The notes under the pieces are model-generated. The model searched no databases. It was not told where the DNA came from and saw nothing but the letters and a program-made list of their open reading frames with translations. This document shows, in pieces, positions 24,055 through 33,421 of a DNA stretch of 42,103 nucleotides. Location: NCBI GenBank assembly GCA_012033355.1, contig JAAUQZ010000011.1, positions 1 through 42,103 of the forward strand. The letters are read 5' to 3'. Made by a program: the position numbers and the translations under genes. This DNA comes from Leptolyngbyaceae cyanobacterium RM1_406_9 (GTDB lineage: Bacteria > Cyanobacteriota > Cyanobacteriia > Elainellales > Elainellaceae). The first letter of the stretch is position 1. The number at the start of each line of letters is the position of its first letter.

Positions 24055-24483
24055 ATGACCTACTCAATCAGCCAGTTCAAGATGACGCTCCACAATCTTG
24101 GCTACAGCCTCGGACCAGATGGACTAAATAGCAATCACGGCAATCTGCTTGATTTGTACACTCAGTCCGCCATTCAAGAGTTTCAGGCTTACTTTGGCTT
24201 ACCGATGACGGGCAAGGTTGATCAACCGACCAGCGAACGTGCCCGACAGCTGATCCGCAACCTACAGCACAGTCTCAATCTGACCACCGATGCTCAACTT
24301 CCGATCAACGAATTTTATGGGCCGCGAATGATTCGGGCAGTAATGTGCTTTCAGCAGTTACACGATATGCCGATGACAGGTATTGCTGGGTCAACCGTTC
24401 GCCAAAAGCTAAACGAAGAAGTAAAGCAACTGCTGCGGCAGCGAGTCTGTGCTGTGGAAGGGATGTTAGTGGGTAATGGGTGA
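24055..24483 (+). CDS. peptidoglycan-binding domain protein
   Basis: This 142-residue protein consists of two PG_binding_1-type repeats. The first (about 5-68) contains TQSAIQEFQAYFGLPMTGKV and the second (about 70-130) contains MIRAVMCFQQLHDMPMTGIA, the usual helix plus G-x-T/D pattern. There is no signal peptide, so its location is uncertain; many cyanobacterial proteins of this type lack one. An AGGA RBS precedes the ATG. It converges with the HAD gene, with stops 12 bases apart and no room for a strong terminator. Confidence 0.85.
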   Translation: MTYSISQFKMTLHNLGYSLGPDGLNSNHGNLLDLYTQSAIQEFQAYFGLPMTGKVDQPTSERARQLIRNLQHSLNLTTDAQLPINEFYGPRMIRAVMCFQQLHDMPMTGIAGSTVRQKLNEEVKQLLRQRVCAVEGMLVGNG

Positions 24484-24495
24484 GGGGAGGCGCTG

Positions 24496-25203
24496 TCATT
24501 CTTTTGATTGCTTGGTAGCTAAGGTTGCCAGCGTCTTTAAATCTGGTACTTCTAAATCCGGGTGGCTGCTAGCAGGTGGGGTTGCACCGGAGCCTGCTTG
24601 ATTGCGTCGGCGATTGACCCATACCGTTGATAAACCCAGCGATTTTGCAGGCACGATATCGTGATAGATACTCTGCGCTACGTGCAATATTTTGTTGCGT
24701 GGAATGTTCGTTTTTTCAAACGCAAATTCAAAGTTGTGAGTAGAAGGTTTATAGCTTTTGGCTTGAGAAGCCGTAATCACAAAGTCAAATGGGATATCCA
24801 AATGCTTTGCCGTGAAAGCAAATAGGTCGTCATCGACATTAGAAATAATCACCAGCTTAAATTTCTGTTTCAGGGTTTTTAAGGCTTCAACGCTATCTGG
24901 AAAAGGCTGCCAGTTTTGAATGGAATCAGCCAGATAATCAAGCTGCTCGGAAGCTGGAGTAAAGCCTAATTTTTCGCCGAACTGCTGCATTACCTGCCTC
25001 AGAACGTTTCGATAGGATTGATATTCTCCTGCTTCAATTTTTCCTTCTAGCTGAGCAAACAGTTCCAGAATTTGAGAATCACTCGCTTTAATCTGATGCG
25101 CTGCAAGGACGGGTTTAATCGCGCTTAAAATTCCCTGTTCCCAGTTGATAATCGTCCCATAGCAGTCAAAGGTTAATGCCTCATATTGGCTAAAATCTAG
25201 CAT
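24496..25203 (-). CDS. haloacid dehalogenase type II-like HAD hydrolase
   Basis: This 235-residue HAD-superfamily enzyme has the nucleophile Asp13 in TFDCYGTIINW, motif II in VIISNVDDD, motif III Lys in AKSYKPSTHNFEFA, and a motif IV region HVAQSIYHDIVPAK. The arrangement fits 2-haloacid dehalogenase-type enzymes, but many such proteins are phosphatases. The C-terminus has a Pro/Ser linker extension. It lies 23 bases after a GntR regulator gene on the same strand, so the pair is probably an operon in which GntR controls it. Confidence 0.88.
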   Translation of the reverse strand: MLDFSQYEALTFDCYGTIINWEQGILSAIKPVLAAHQIKASDSQILELFAQLEGKIEAGEYQSYRNVLRQVMQQFGEKLGFTPASEQLDYLADSIQNWQPFPDSVEALKTLKQKFKLVIISNVDDDLFAFTAKHLDIPFDFVITASQAKSYKPSTHNFEFAFEKTNIPRNKILHVAQSIYHDIVPAKSLGLSTVWVNRRRNQAGSGATPPASSHPDLEVPDLKTLATLATKQSKE

Positions 25204-25226
25204 TGTGACACCCCATTAATTTGAAA

Positions 25227-25919
25227 CTATTTTGAATTTTTAGCTTCCAACTCTTGCAGGTAGTTAACTAAGGTTTCACCGTCAGCGGTACTGTGGTCTT
25301 GGGCAATTTGTTGAGCTAGAGATGCATTTCCGCAGCAGATTGCTCTCACCATTGATTGATGCTGGTTGGCAATTTCTGTCAGGTCAAATTCCAGCAGAGT
25401 ATTGCAGGCAGTAATGTAGAGCCGGATCTGTTGCTCAATAATTTTGTACTGCTGTTGCAAGCGGCGATGTTCTGTTAGCTGAATGATGGTTTTATGAATT
25501 CCAAAATCAAATTCGTTGACCGCATTGCGATCGCCCCTTTGAGCCGCATCCACCAACTGCTGAAAAGACCGCTCTAGCAGAGTTGCTTTTTCTGACGAAA
25601 TTGCCATAGCCGCTAGACGCGCCGCCAACCCTTCTAGCCCACTCCGCAGCGTGTAAAGCTCCCAGGCATCTTGCGATCGCAGCGGCGGCACCAACCAACC
25701 CCTGTAAGGAAGCTGAACCACCAAATTTTCATAAGTAAGCTGCTGGAGTGCCGACCGCACCGTGCCTCGGCTCAGGTCAAGCGCCTCAGCCAGTTGAGTT
25801 TCAATGAGCCGATGCCCTGGCGGAAAGGAACCGCTGAGAATTTGCTGACGAATTACATCCGCAGCCTGATGGTCAAGGCTACGAGGAATCACGGTCAGGG
25901 AGGATGGTTTTGCTTCCAC
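25227..25919 (-). CDS. GntR-family transcriptional regulator, FCD type
   Basis: This is a 230-residue regulator. The N-terminal winged HTH is at about 15-80 (ADVIRQQILSGSFPPGHRLI, then ALDLSRGTVRSALQQLTYEN). The C-terminal all-helical FCD effector domain is at about 85-215 (LYTLRSGLEGLAARLAAMAI, FDFGIHKTIIQLTEHRRL, NQHQSMVRAI), which usually binds a metal and a small carboxylate. It is followed immediately by the HAD hydrolase gene, its likely target. The upstream gap to the YyaL-like gene contains a hairpin. Confidence 0.9.
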   Translation of the reverse strand: MEAKPSSLTVIPRSLDHQAADVIRQQILSGSFPPGHRLIETQLAEALDLSRGTVRSALQQLTYENLVVQLPYRGWLVPPLRSQDAWELYTLRSGLEGLAARLAAMAISSEKATLLERSFQQLVDAAQRGDRNAVNEFDFGIHKTIIQLTEHRRLQQQYKIIEQQIRLYITACNTLLEFDLTEIANQHQSMVRAICCGNASLAQQIAQDHSTADGETLVNYLQELEAKNSK

Positions 25920-26076
25920 AGGCGAAAGTTTGAATGCAGTTTGTCACAGCATAGGAAGTTTTCTGATAACTGTCAATTGCAGATTGTCAACAATCAACAA
26001 ATTAACGAAATAGTTGAAAGGTGCTGTAGTCGCCGTTCCATAACTTAGGACAAGGAGTTCAGAGAAAATTGTCTCG

Positions 26077-26097
26077 TTCTCAGGCTCAGCCTGAGAA
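26077..26097. terminator. hairpin after the YyaL-like gene
   Basis: TTCTCAGGC and GCCTGAGAA are perfect 9-bp arms around a 3-base loop. On the minus strand this lies 37 bases past the stop of the YyaL-like gene; AATTTTC follows after a few bases. Probable terminator. Confidence 0.5.
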
Positions 26098-26134
26098 TTT
26101 ACAGGGATACCCGCTGTAACTCAGGAAACGCTAT

Positions 26135-28195
26135 CTACCCTTTTCGAACTTGGCTCTGCACAACTTGCTGCTGCAATTGCGTTAAGTTGAGGGCTGGTTC
26201 TTTACAACTCAGGCCTTGACACACCAGACCCACTGCCTGTTGCGGCAAATTAGATTCAATCTTGTAAACCACAGTAGGACTGTAGCGCCTAATCAGCGCT
26301 GAGACTTGTTCAGCGGTTGTGCGAACCAGGGTATGGTTGCGATACCAGTCGAGTGCTGAGAATAAAGTCGGGCAGGCTTGGGGCGATCGCCTCATCACAG
26401 CGCCAAATGCCTGAAGCGCTTGCTCAGCCCGATCGAGATACTGCAAGTTCTCGGTTCGCAGGGCAAATCGAATTAGATTGGCGATCGCCACTCCATTTGC
26501 AGATGGGGTAGCATTATCGTCAAAACTACGCTCCCGCACAACCAAATCGCTGCTGGCATCGGTGTTGTAGTAGCCTCCCAATTCAACACTCCAGAGAAAG
26601 TTGTCGAATTCAGCTTGAAGGTTGACGGCATGGGAAAGGTAGGAAGATTGGGGAGGGGGGAGGGCTTGAGTGGCTTGATCGAGGTCGAGCAGGGCTTTAA
26701 TAAATAGGGCGTAGTCTTCGGACTGTGCCAGGACTGCTGGTTTACCGTTGTAGTTGAGCCGCTGGAAGCGATCGCCCACCCACTGATGCTTCAAAATGAA
26801 GTCAGCCGCTTTGCTTGCCAATTTCAAATAATCTGGCTGTTGCAGCACCGCTGCGGCTCTTGCCAGTCCTGAAATCATCAGACTGTTCCAGGCGACAATC
26901 ATTTTAGTGTCGGTCACGGGGGGAATGCGTCCTGCCCAGTTTTGAGATTTAGCTTCTTGATTGTTCTGGGCAGGCGGAAAGGTAATCACGGTCTCTGGCA
27001 GTGCGCCATAGCGAACGGCAAACAGCTTTTTCAGAATCAGTTCTGTGGTGTCGCTGAGCGGTTCGAGGCGGCGGCGTTGCAGCACGTTTTGCCCTTCAAA
27101 GTTACCGTCGGCGGTGACAGTAAATTGCTGTGCCAGTTCATTCAGTTCTGCTTCGGTGAGCAGTTCTGACAGGTCTTGGTAGCGCCAGACGTAAAATGCG
27201 CCTTCCTCTGGCTCCACATCCGATGGCGTAACAAAACTGTCGGCATCCTGAGCGGCGTAGAAATAGCCCTGAGGAGCAGTCATTTCCCGCTTGAGCCATT
27301 CGACGGTTTGGGCGATCGCCCGCTCAAAAGCAGGCTCCTCAAACCCAGAACTCCACAGATTCGCCAAATATTCAACAATCTGCCCATTGTCATAGAGCAT
27401 CTTTTCAAAGTGGGGCACTGTCCAGGTCGAATCGACGGTGTAGCGATGGAACCCACCTGCTACGTGATCAAAAATTCCGCCCAGCGTCAAATCCAGACCG
27501 CGCTGCTGACAGGCTGCCGCCGCATCGTACCTGGAATCTGCAAAACCAAACCGCACGCCCCGCAAAGCCGCTTCTGCATAAGGAATCATTGGAAAGCGGT
27601 TACCCATGCCCCTAGAGCTAAGAATGCCAGCGCTGTACTCTAGCCCCTGTCGCAGCAAATCATTTCCCAATTCACCCGCCGCCGACTGCACCGCTGCGCT
27701 CTGTAAATTTGCCAAAATTTCTGCTTTAACGGACTCTACCTTCTCCGTTTCGCTGTCATAAAAGCGACGAATTGCCTGAAGCACCTGAAGAAATCCAGGT
27801 CGCCCATACTTTGCCTCTAGAGGGAAGTAAGTGCCGCCATAGAACGGGATAAGATCGCTGGGAGTAAGAAATATGTTCAGCGGCCAGCCGCCTTGCCCTA
27901 CCATCATTTGCAGCGCTTGCATATAAATGCTGTCGAGATCGGGGCGCTCTTCCCGGTCTACCTTAATCGGGAGGAAGTTGGCGTTCATGTAGTCGGCGAT
28001 CGCCTCATCCGAAAACGCCTCGCCTTCCATCACCGTACACCAGTGGCAGCTAGAGTAGCCAATGGACAAGAAAATCGGTTTGTTTTCTCGCTTTGCCGTT
28101 TCCAGGGCTTCATTATCCCAAGACCACCAGTCAATTGGATTTTCGGCGTGTTTGCGAAGGTAGAGGCTCTGCGCCTGAGCAAGACGATTTGGCAT
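26135..28195 (-). CDS. YyaL/SPATA20-type thioredoxin-fold protein (DUF255)
   Basis: This 686-residue protein of the YyaL family has an N-terminal thioredoxin-like domain (residues 1-165) with the start [20 protein letters not shown] and the redox-type motif [15 protein letters not shown] long six-hairpin (alpha/alpha)6-type glycosidase-like region follows (about 190-600; [35 protein letters not shown]). The full length matches the family. Its biochemical role is not established; proposals range from thioredoxin-like activity to N-acylglucosamine epimerase-like activity. It is single on the minus strand. Confidence 0.93.
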   Translation of the reverse strand: MPNRLAQAQSLYLRKHAENPIDWWSWDNEALETAKRENKPIFLSIGYSSCHWCTVMEGEAFSDEAIADYMNANFLPIKVDREERPDLDSIYMQALQMMVGQGGWPLNIFLTPSDLIPFYGGTYFPLEAKYGRPGFLQVLQAIRRFYDSETEKVESVKAEILANLQSAAVQSAAGELGNDLLRQGLEYSAGILSSRGMGNRFPMIPYAEAALRGVRFGFADSRYDAAAACQQRGLDLTLGGIFDHVAGGFHRYTVDSTWTVPHFEKMLYDNGQIVEYLANLWSSGFEEPAFERAIAQTVEWLKREMTAPQGYFYAAQDADSFVTPSDVEPEEGAFYVWRYQDLSELLTEAELNELAQQFTVTADGNFEGQNVLQRRRLEPLSDTTELILKKLFAVRYGALPETVITFPPAQNNQEAKSQNWAGRIPPVTDTKMIVAWNSLMISGLARAAAVLQQPDYLKLASKAADFILKHQWVGDRFQRLNYNGKPAVLAQSEDYALFIKALLDLDQATQALPPPQSSYLSHAVNLQAEFDNFLWSVELGGYYNTDASSDLVVRERSFDDNATPSANGVAIANLIRFALRTENLQYLDRAEQALQAFGAVMRRSPQACPTLFSALDWYRNHTLVRTTAEQVSALIRRYSPTVVYKIESNLPQQAVGLVCQGLSCKEPALNLTQLQQQVVQSQVRKG

Positions 28196-28272
28196 GGGGG
28201 CAATAGAACTCGTCAGGGGTATCTTCTCCGAGTCTAAGGAATTTGGCTGAATTCAACACATTTTAATTTTGC

Positions 28273-28301
28273 TTGACACTATCCCTTCAAATAAGTAATG
28301 A
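28273..28301 (+). promoter_or_regulatory. sigma70-type promoter for rplU
   Basis: TTGACA (28273-28278), a 17-base spacer and TAATGA (28296-28301) form a good group 1 sigma promoter about 130 bases upstream of the rplU start. Confidence 0.55.
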
Positions 28302-28430
28302 TGGTTAACTGGTTGTTTATTTGCTCGGACCAGGTTCTTCAAACCCTTAAAACTGGTATTTAACTTGAGTAACATTTAGCTTGAGGAAAGTAAGTCAGTT
28401 ACCTGTACGGCATTCTCAGGATGAATTTTT

Positions 28431-28862
28431 ATGGCTTACGCAATCATTCAGACGGGCGGCAAACAGTTACGGGTCGAGCCAGGCCGCTTTTACGATGTCG
28501 AGCGGCTTGCGGTTGACGAAGACGAGCAGGTTACGATTGATCAGGTCTTATTCATCGACCAGGATGGAGATGCGTCGGTAGGTCAACCTCTAGTAGAGGG
28601 TGCTACGGTAGAAGCAACCGTGCTGCGTCATCTGCGGGATCGCAAAATTATTGTCTACAAGATGCGACCCAAGAAGAAAACCCGCAAAAAGCAGGGGCAT
28701 CGTCAGGAACTGACCCGCTTGATGATCAACTCCATCAACTTGAATGGCTCTATTATTGTAGGCAACAGCCCAGAGGCAGCAGAAGCTCCCAAGCTAGCTG
28801 CTTCTGAGAGCGCTGAGGTTGAAGATGCAGTAGAGGAAGAAGTACAGGATTCTGAATCCTAA
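28431..28862 (+). CDS. rplU: 50S ribosomal protein L21
   Basis: This is L21 of the large subunit (143 residues): [20 protein letters not shown] at the start and [20 protein letters not shown] for 23S rRNA binding. The usual bacterial length is about 103 residues. Here an acidic C-terminal tail of about 30 residues ([17 protein letters not shown]) is added. An AGGA RBS precedes the ATG. The rpmA gene follows on the same strand after 177 bases, the usual rplU-rpmA order. Confidence 0.98.
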   Translation: MAYAIIQTGGKQLRVEPGRFYDVERLAVDEDEQVTIDQVLFIDQDGDASVGQPLVEGATVEATVLRHLRDRKIIVYKMRPKKKTRKKQGHRQELTRLMINSINLNGSIIVGNSPEAAEAPKLAASESAEVEDAVEEEVQDSES

Positions 28863-29039
28863 GCTGCTCTACTTTACTGGAGGCTGGTTTGACGGCTAAG
28901 GGCTGTGCGCGAAAATAAGATCCCTGCGATGCGGTACGGCTAACGCCCAATGCATTCTACAGTCAGGGACATTATTTGACTGCAAGCCCCTAAGCTTGAA
29001 ATTAAGTGAAAATGTGTAGGTAGCGATCGCAGGAACATT

Positions 29040-29330
29040 ATGGCTCACAAGAAAGGAACAGGCAGTACCCGTAACGGTCGTGACTCTAATGCTCAACGCT
29101 TGGGAGTTAAGCGCTATGGGGGACAGGTCGTTAAAGCAGGAAATATCCTGGTGCGTCAGCGCGGCACCAAAGTTCACCCAGGTACGAATGTAGGCCGGGG
29201 CAACGACGACACGCTGTTTGCATTGATTGATGGGATCGTCACATTTGAGCGTCGAGGCAAAAGCCGCAAAAAGGTCAGCGTTTACCCGGTTGCAGCTTCT
29301 GAACCCGCAGTCGCAACAGCGTCGGCATAG
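29040..29330 (+). CDS. rpmA: 50S ribosomal protein L27
   Basis: This 96-residue L27 has the intact N-terminus [20 protein letters not shown], which reaches toward the peptidyl-transferase centre, and the core [20 protein letters not shown]. There is no Firmicute-type N-terminal propeptide. The AGGA RBS lies a few bases before the ATG. The short Ala-rich tail is variable. It is followed by a strong terminator, so rplU-rpmA forms one unit. A weak extra promoter (TTGACT at 28976) may lie in the gap. Confidence 0.98.
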   Translation: MAHKKGTGSTRNGRDSNAQRLGVKRYGGQVVKAGNILVRQRGTKVHPGTNVGRGNDDTLFALIDGIVTFERRGKSRKKVSVYPVAASEPAVATASA

Positions 29331-29362
29331 GACAGCGTAGCAAGTCTATTCATTCCGAGTCG

Positions 29363-29415
29363 AAGAATTCCAGGTTTGTCATACAGACACATGACAAACC
29401 TGGAATTCTTTTTTT
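29363..29415 (+). terminator. intrinsic terminator of rplU-rpmA
   Basis: A perfect 20-bp stem (AAGAATTCCAGGTTTGTCAT with its complement) around a loop of about 8 bases is followed by a run of T. Textbook Rho-independent terminator, 33 bases after the rpmA stop. Confidence 0.93.
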
Positions 29416-29569
29416 GTGGAGCGAGCCACATTTTCGCAGATCTACAGCAAGTGTCGAGATGGCTCTAACCATCTTGACGCTTACTATACGGAGAAATGCG
29501 TAGATTTTGAAATGTTCAGGAATTTGGGGGCAAAAACCTGGATCTTCATTTATCTCTACCCGTGCAAAA

Positions 29570-29812
29570 ATGCTCTTAAACCTCGTTATCCCTTTCCAAA
29601 ATTGCCCTGATATCGACCTTGAATTTTGTGTACGCAATGCCCTAGCGACTGGAGAATTGTCTCCCGCTATCAGTGCTTATATTCAGCAAGTGAGGGGTAC
29701 GTCTAACCTGACGAGGCGCGATCGCACCCTCCTAGCGATTCTGCAAGATGCTGTTCAAGAAGGGTGTGTGCAGCCAATAGATCCTCAATCTTCAACTCAG
29801 TCAGTAGTTTAA
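29570..29812 (+). CDS. small conserved-looking protein, unknown
   Basis: This 80-residue protein starts at the ATG at 29570 (MLLNLVIPFQNCPDIDLEFC); the ORF track's start at 29507 adds 21 poor residues. The body (ALATGELSPAISAYIQQVRG and LTRRDRTLLAILQDAVQEGC) has the balanced composition of a real helical protein. No domain, TM or signal is recognised. No strong RBS is seen. It sits alone after the rpmA terminator and converges with the CPBP protease gene with a 15-base gap. Confidence 0.5.
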   Translation: MLLNLVIPFQNCPDIDLEFCVRNALATGELSPAISAYIQQVRGTSNLTRRDRTLLAILQDAVQEGCVQPIDPQSSTQSVV

Positions 29813-29827
29813 GATTCTAAATTCTCT

Positions 29828-30481
29828 CTAATGCTTTACTTTCCACATACAGCTTGAGACTAGGTTTGTGGTGATATGAGCCGCAATGGGAATCAGCAAA
29901 TTTCCCGTTTCCAGAGCGCTGAGACCCAACACACCTCCAACAACCGCTGCCCAAATGACATAGGCCCATTGCTGTGAACCGCTGTAGTGTAGAACCCCAA
30001 AACAAACGCTAGAAATAAAGACTCCAAACGGATTCAGCCCAATCGCAGGTAACATCACCCCGCGAAACAGCAACTCTTCACTCAAACCAGGCAACAGTCC
30101 CAGCCAAATGAGGTCAAACCAGACCAGCGGTTTGAGTACTAGTTCTAAATAGTAGTCTGCACTTTTTCGATAGCCAGACCAAAGGCGATAAACAATCGCG
30201 CTAGCAACTGTGATTCCTAATCCTATCCCTACACCTATCAGCAAGGCGCTGATAGACAAATCTACGGCTAGAGGAGAGACAGAATCAAACAGCAGCCACA
30301 GTCGGGCGACAAGCAGCAAGATTACAGCCGTTACCGCCATTGCTACTAGAATTTGCACACGGCTAAGCGGCTCTAAGATTGGCTCTTGAGGAAGCTGGTC
30401 AGTCACAATAAATGAAAATTTCAGGAAGTTGAGTGCTGATAGGAATGAAGTTGGTGAGGAATGCCCTTCTATATCGAGCAA
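29828..30481 (-). CDS. CPBP-family intramembrane metalloprotease
   Basis: This 217-residue membrane protein has about six TM helices and the CPBP (Abi/Rce1-like) motifs: EE-x3-R in LSEELLFRG (E135, E136, R140), F-x3-H in FGVLH (H165) and a final His in AAHITTN. All catalytic residues are present. Bacterial members process prenylated or peptide substrates in the membrane, but the target here is unknown. The first 25 residues look unlike the family; a GTG at 30406 (VTDQLPQEPILEPL) is an equally plausible start. Confidence 0.85.
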   Translation of the reverse strand: MLDIEGHSSPTSFLSALNFLKFSFIVTDQLPQEPILEPLSRVQILVAMAVTAVILLLVARLWLLFDSVSPLAVDLSISALLIGVGIGLGITVASAIVYRLWSGYRKSADYYLELVLKPLVWFDLIWLGLLPGLSEELLFRGVMLPAIGLNPFGVFISSVCFGVLHYSGSQQWAYVIWAAVVGGVLGLSALETGNLLIPIAAHITTNLVSSCMWKVKH

Positions 30482-30600
30482 AATCGCTCAACCCAACTAC
30501 TGAAGTTGCAGTACTCGCAAGATAGCGCAGAATCAGCTAGTTGTGGCTAAAGCTAAGGTGAATTCAATAGTGCCATTTAGTCAGAGGGAAGGCTACTCCC

Positions 30601-31662
30601 TCAAAATCGTGCCCGATAAATTGAATCTAGTTTAGGGTGCAGAGCAGCAGGACTGATTCCGGCTCGATGGGCTACCAGTACCCCTAGTGCCTCTAGATAA
30701 GAGTTAACCTGAAGGGCTGAGACTCGTAAAGCATCTGAATAGGATTGCATTCGAGTTTTGTTGTCATGAACCGCAATAATTTGAGCCGTCTGGCTAAGAC
30801 TGAGAACGGCGCTGCCGCCACAGGCACTTGACGGGATAATCAGTGCATCAACCTGATCTGCCCACAGGTCACTGGCTTGAGCCAAATATCCTATGCGCTG
30901 CACAAACTGTGGGGCACGACTCAGACCGACCAAAACGCAAGGCAGGAAGGTATAGCCTAATTCCTCAGCGGCTGAGCGTGGAGATAGCTCTGGGTCGAGC
31001 GGCAAAGGAGCAAGGGCGGGAGCATGGGCACAAGGAATTCGGAAGGTTCGCACAACTAAATGGCTGATAACTGCCTCAGCCCCTGCCAACGGATCAACGC
31101 CCTGACCGTGACGATAGGCTTGCAGCGCTTCACTCCCTGTGTCGTCAGGGAAACGGGCGACAATGGCGATCGCCTCTGCCCTCGCTTGCTTAATTAACTT
31201 TTCAGTTGCCCGCAGTAGACTATCAGGCTGCTGAATCGTTCCCCATGTTGCGCCAGAGGCAGCCTGACGCAGCTCTACCCCCAGCGGCGCATCCGTTACA
31301 GCATAATCGGTGAGGGATAGCCCTAACGTGGCTCTGGCAGCATCTGCAACCTGAAGGTGCCGCAGCCGCAGTTCAGGTTCAATTCCTTGATCTAAAACCA
31401 ACCCCACTCGGTTTTGATGGACGGGTCGGAGTCCCCAGTTGCCCGCTGCAAACTGATCTAGTCCGTATCCTTCTACATAGAGGACATTGGGCAACGACCA
31501 GTAGAGCTGTGCGCCATTGAGAACATTGGGGTGGGTGATGAGGCGATCGCTGATTTGGGCGATCGCCCGTGCGACTGGCAGCGCATCTCCCGCATATCCT
31601 CCAATCGAAGCCCCAATCCCCGTTGGAACGATTAAAACAGTCGTGTATAAACGCTGACTCAA
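30601..31662 (-). CDS. DUF3326 protein
   Basis: This 353-residue soluble protein belongs to DUF3326, common in cyanobacteria and plants and without assigned function as far as I know. The N-terminus VLIVPTGIGASIGGYAGDAL and the C-terminal SSACGGSAVLSLSQTAQIIA are characteristic glycine-rich blocks. No signal or TM is seen. Its ATG is four bases after the stop of the 75-residue gene on the same strand, so the two are co-transcribed. Confidence 0.85.
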   Translation of the reverse strand: MSQRLYTTVLIVPTGIGASIGGYAGDALPVARAIAQISDRLITHPNVLNGAQLYWSLPNVLYVEGYGLDQFAAGNWGLRPVHQNRVGLVLDQGIEPELRLRHLQVADAARATLGLSLTDYAVTDAPLGVELRQAASGATWGTIQQPDSLLRATEKLIKQARAEAIAIVARFPDDTGSEALQAYRHGQGVDPLAGAEAVISHLVVRTFRIPCAHAPALAPLPLDPELSPRSAAEELGYTFLPCVLVGLSRAPQFVQRIGYLAQASDLWADQVDALIIPSSACGGSAVLSLSQTAQIIAVHDNKTRMQSYSDALRVSALQVNSYLEALGVLVAHRAGISPAALHPKLDSIYRARF

Positions 31663-31666
31663 ACCA

Positions 31667-31894
31667 CTAGCCCTGTTGAGTCAGCGTTACGTCACCTGTA
31701 GTTACGTCACCTACAGTTACATCATCTGTAGTAACGACAGCTTCAACCCGTGCCTTCTGAGTTTCTACATCTACAGCCGTCACCGCCCAGCGCAGCGGCT
31801 CTCCCCGCTTTCGCAATTCAGCCTCAATAGCTTGATGCATTTCGAGGGGCGATTCTTCAAGCGCAACTTCAACGTTGATAAAGTGAGTCGTCAT
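31667..31894 (-). CDS. small cyanobacterial protein with 5-residue C-terminal repeat
   Basis: This 75-residue protein begins with a conserved-looking N-terminus (MTTHFINVEVALEESPLEMH, EAELRKRGEPLRWAVTAVDV). A repetitive tail follows, TTDDV-TVGDV-TTGDV-TL, encoded by three 15-base tandem units. The repeat tail is probably variable between strains. The gene directly precedes the DUF3326 gene (four-base gap). No known function. Confidence 0.7.
   Translation of the reverse strand: MTTHFINVEVALEESPLEMHQAIEAELRKRGEPLRWAVTAVDVETQKARVEAVVTTDDVTVGDVTTGDVTLTQQG
31687..31731. repeat. 15-base tandem repeat, three units, in coding sequence
   Basis: TTACGTCACCTGTAG, TTACGTCACCTACAG and TTACATCATCTGTAG lie head to tail. 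The unit is a multiple of three, so copy changes keep the reading frame of the 75-residue gene. Confidence 0.85.
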
Positions 31895-32040
31895 AGCTGA
31901 CCAATTGAATCAAGAGATGGGTGAGTTAGCCGTGCCAATTATTGTCTAACGGTTACTCGCTGTCAAATAGCCCTTTGCAGTTAGACCAACTTTCTCTCAA
32001 ACGCTATTGAAACCATCAGTCATTGCAGCAGCTAGGGCAG

Positions 32041-32370
32041 CTATTTACGCTGTTGAAATTGCCCAAACTGGAGGTGATAAACAACCTCTTCCTTTTCCGT
32101 CTCGATTTTTAGATCAGAGCGAGGATAGGCTACGCATAGTAACACATAGCCCTGTTCTCGAATCTCAGGACTGATTCCCATGCCATCACTTTGGTCTACC
32201 GTTCCTTCCAAAATTTGGGCTGCACAGGTTGTACAAACTCCAGCACTGCAAGAATAGGGCAAATCCAGCCCTGAAGCTTGAGCAGACTCTAAAATAGCTT
32301 GATTCTCAGGCACTTTTAGGCTTGTAGTTGTGCCCTGATGATGAATTTCAACCGTATGTGTCTTAGTCAT
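32041..32370 (-). CDS. plant-type 2Fe-2S ferredoxin
   Basis: This 109-residue ferredoxin has C41-x4-C46-x2-C49 (YSCSAGVCTTCAAQ) and C79 (GYVLLCVAYP), the exact PetF-type ligand spacing. The C-terminus is extended by about ten residues (HLQFGQFQQRK). It is not the major photosynthetic PetF, whose sequence differs in the acidic regions; it is probably a minor isoform with a specific partner. It is soluble and single on the minus strand. Confidence 0.92.
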   Translation of the reverse strand: MTKTHTVEIHHQGTTTSLKVPENQAILESAQASGLDLPYSCSAGVCTTCAAQILEGTVDQSDGMGISPEIREQGYVLLCVAYPRSDLKIETEKEEVVYHLQFGQFQQRK

Positions 32371-32586
32371 GCTGTTTTCGTGCCTTTTCCTTTAGAAGTA
32401 GGCATTTTCTCGCACCTTAGCTCTCGCTTCACCAAAGCCCAAATACTGTGTAGGGAGGAATCCTAGCTGAGTTGGTTCGCTCGAATGGTAGAGGGAGTTG
32501 GACCTTTATTCTGCTTAAACTAATGATTAGATTATAAGCTTCAAATAACGCGGTTTGAATCCTGTGAGTCCAATTATCCTACCGTA

Positions 32587-32985
32587 ATGCTGCCCTACAA
32601 ACATTCCAAACTTCGTGTCCTTATTGCTGATGACCATGAACTCGTGCGTTTTAGCTTGAAGCTGGCGCTACAGAGACAGCCTCACATCGAGTTAGTCGGT
32701 CTGGCTAGCAATGGTCAAGAGGCGATTGAGATGGTACAACAGCACAGACCCAATGTGGTAATTTTGGACCTGCAGATGCCAATTATGGATGGCTTGAGTG
32801 CCTCTAACCACATTAAAAGTCTACATCCTAACGTCCAAATTCTTGCTTACTCGTCGGTCAAAGATCCACAGGTGGAGGTAATGATCCAAACTGCTAAAAT
32901 CGATGCCTTCTGTGAGAAAGCGGTGCCGATTCAGGAACTAGTCGATGTGGTAAATCAGTTGGGTGAACGAGCCGCTAATTGCTAA
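32587..32985 (+). CDS. single-domain response regulator
   Basis: This 132-residue NarL-like receiver has all phosphorylation residues: the acidic pair in LIADDHELVR, phosphoacceptor Asp in VVILDLQMPIMDG, Thr/Ser switch in LAYSSVKD and Lys in CEKAVP. There is no HTH output domain, so it acts through protein interaction or as a phosphorelay intermediate. No histidine kinase is adjacent; the kinase at 2655 is unlinked. It converges with a 62-residue gene. Confidence 0.88.
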   Translation: MLPYKHSKLRVLIADDHELVRFSLKLALQRQPHIELVGLASNGQEAIEMVQQHRPNVVILDLQMPIMDGLSASNHIKSLHPNVQILAYSSVKDPQVEVMIQTAKIDAFCEKAVPIQELVDVVNQLGERAANC

Positions 32986-32998
32986 TGAAATTTCAGGG

Positions 32999-33187
32999 CT
33001 AATTTAGCTCACTTTCAGGAAAAGTCCGCTTAAACTCATCAATCAGGTCATCTATCTCTTCAAGCGCCTGGTTAACATCAATTCTCAGGGTGCCCAAGTC
33101 AGGCTGTTCCAGCAGTCTTAGCAAAGATTCACGCTTACTTTCAATCAGCTTAATTCTCTCATGAATGGTTTGAGGGTCTAACATCAA
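32999..33187 (-). CDS. small helical protein, unknown
   Basis: This 62-residue, highly charged, probably two-helix coiled-coil protein reads MMLDPQTIHERIKLIESKRE, then NQALEEIDDLIDEFKRTF. The composition and heptad pattern suggest a real gene. No homologue is recalled with a function. It is convergent with the response regulator, with a gap of 13 bases between stops. Confidence 0.6.
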   Translation of the reverse strand: MMLDPQTIHERIKLIESKRESLLRLLEQPDLGTLRIDVNQALEEIDDLIDEFKRTFPESELN

Positions 33188-33421
33188 TACTGTTCTCCGC
33201 TGATACGAGTCTTCAGAATTTGCATCCAGTGGTCATTGTAGCGGCCGATTCCTCAAAGTGAAATCTACTTGGAACAGAAATGGCTCGTCCGTTTACTCGT
33301 TATCCTCTTCTGCCACTTCAATTTAGCGGTATCAGGTTGCATTCATCCCGTCATTCAGAGACGATGAAGCAAATGCATGACAACTAACTGCTGAATTTAT
33401 ACAGGCTGCGAATTTACTAAT

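Noticed and set aside
25671-26048. 125-residue plus-strand ORF
   Set aside because: Most of it is antisense to the GntR gene; the remainder is AT-rich intergenic sequence.
27176-27643. 155-residue plus-strand ORF
   Set aside because: Shadow of the YyaL-like gene on the opposite strand.
32470-32580. tRNA-like segment with AGCTGAGTTGGT and GGTTTGAATCC
   Set aside because: The two boxes recall D- and T-arms, but the T-stem does not pair (CGCGG against CCTGT), the spacing is too long and no acceptor stem forms.
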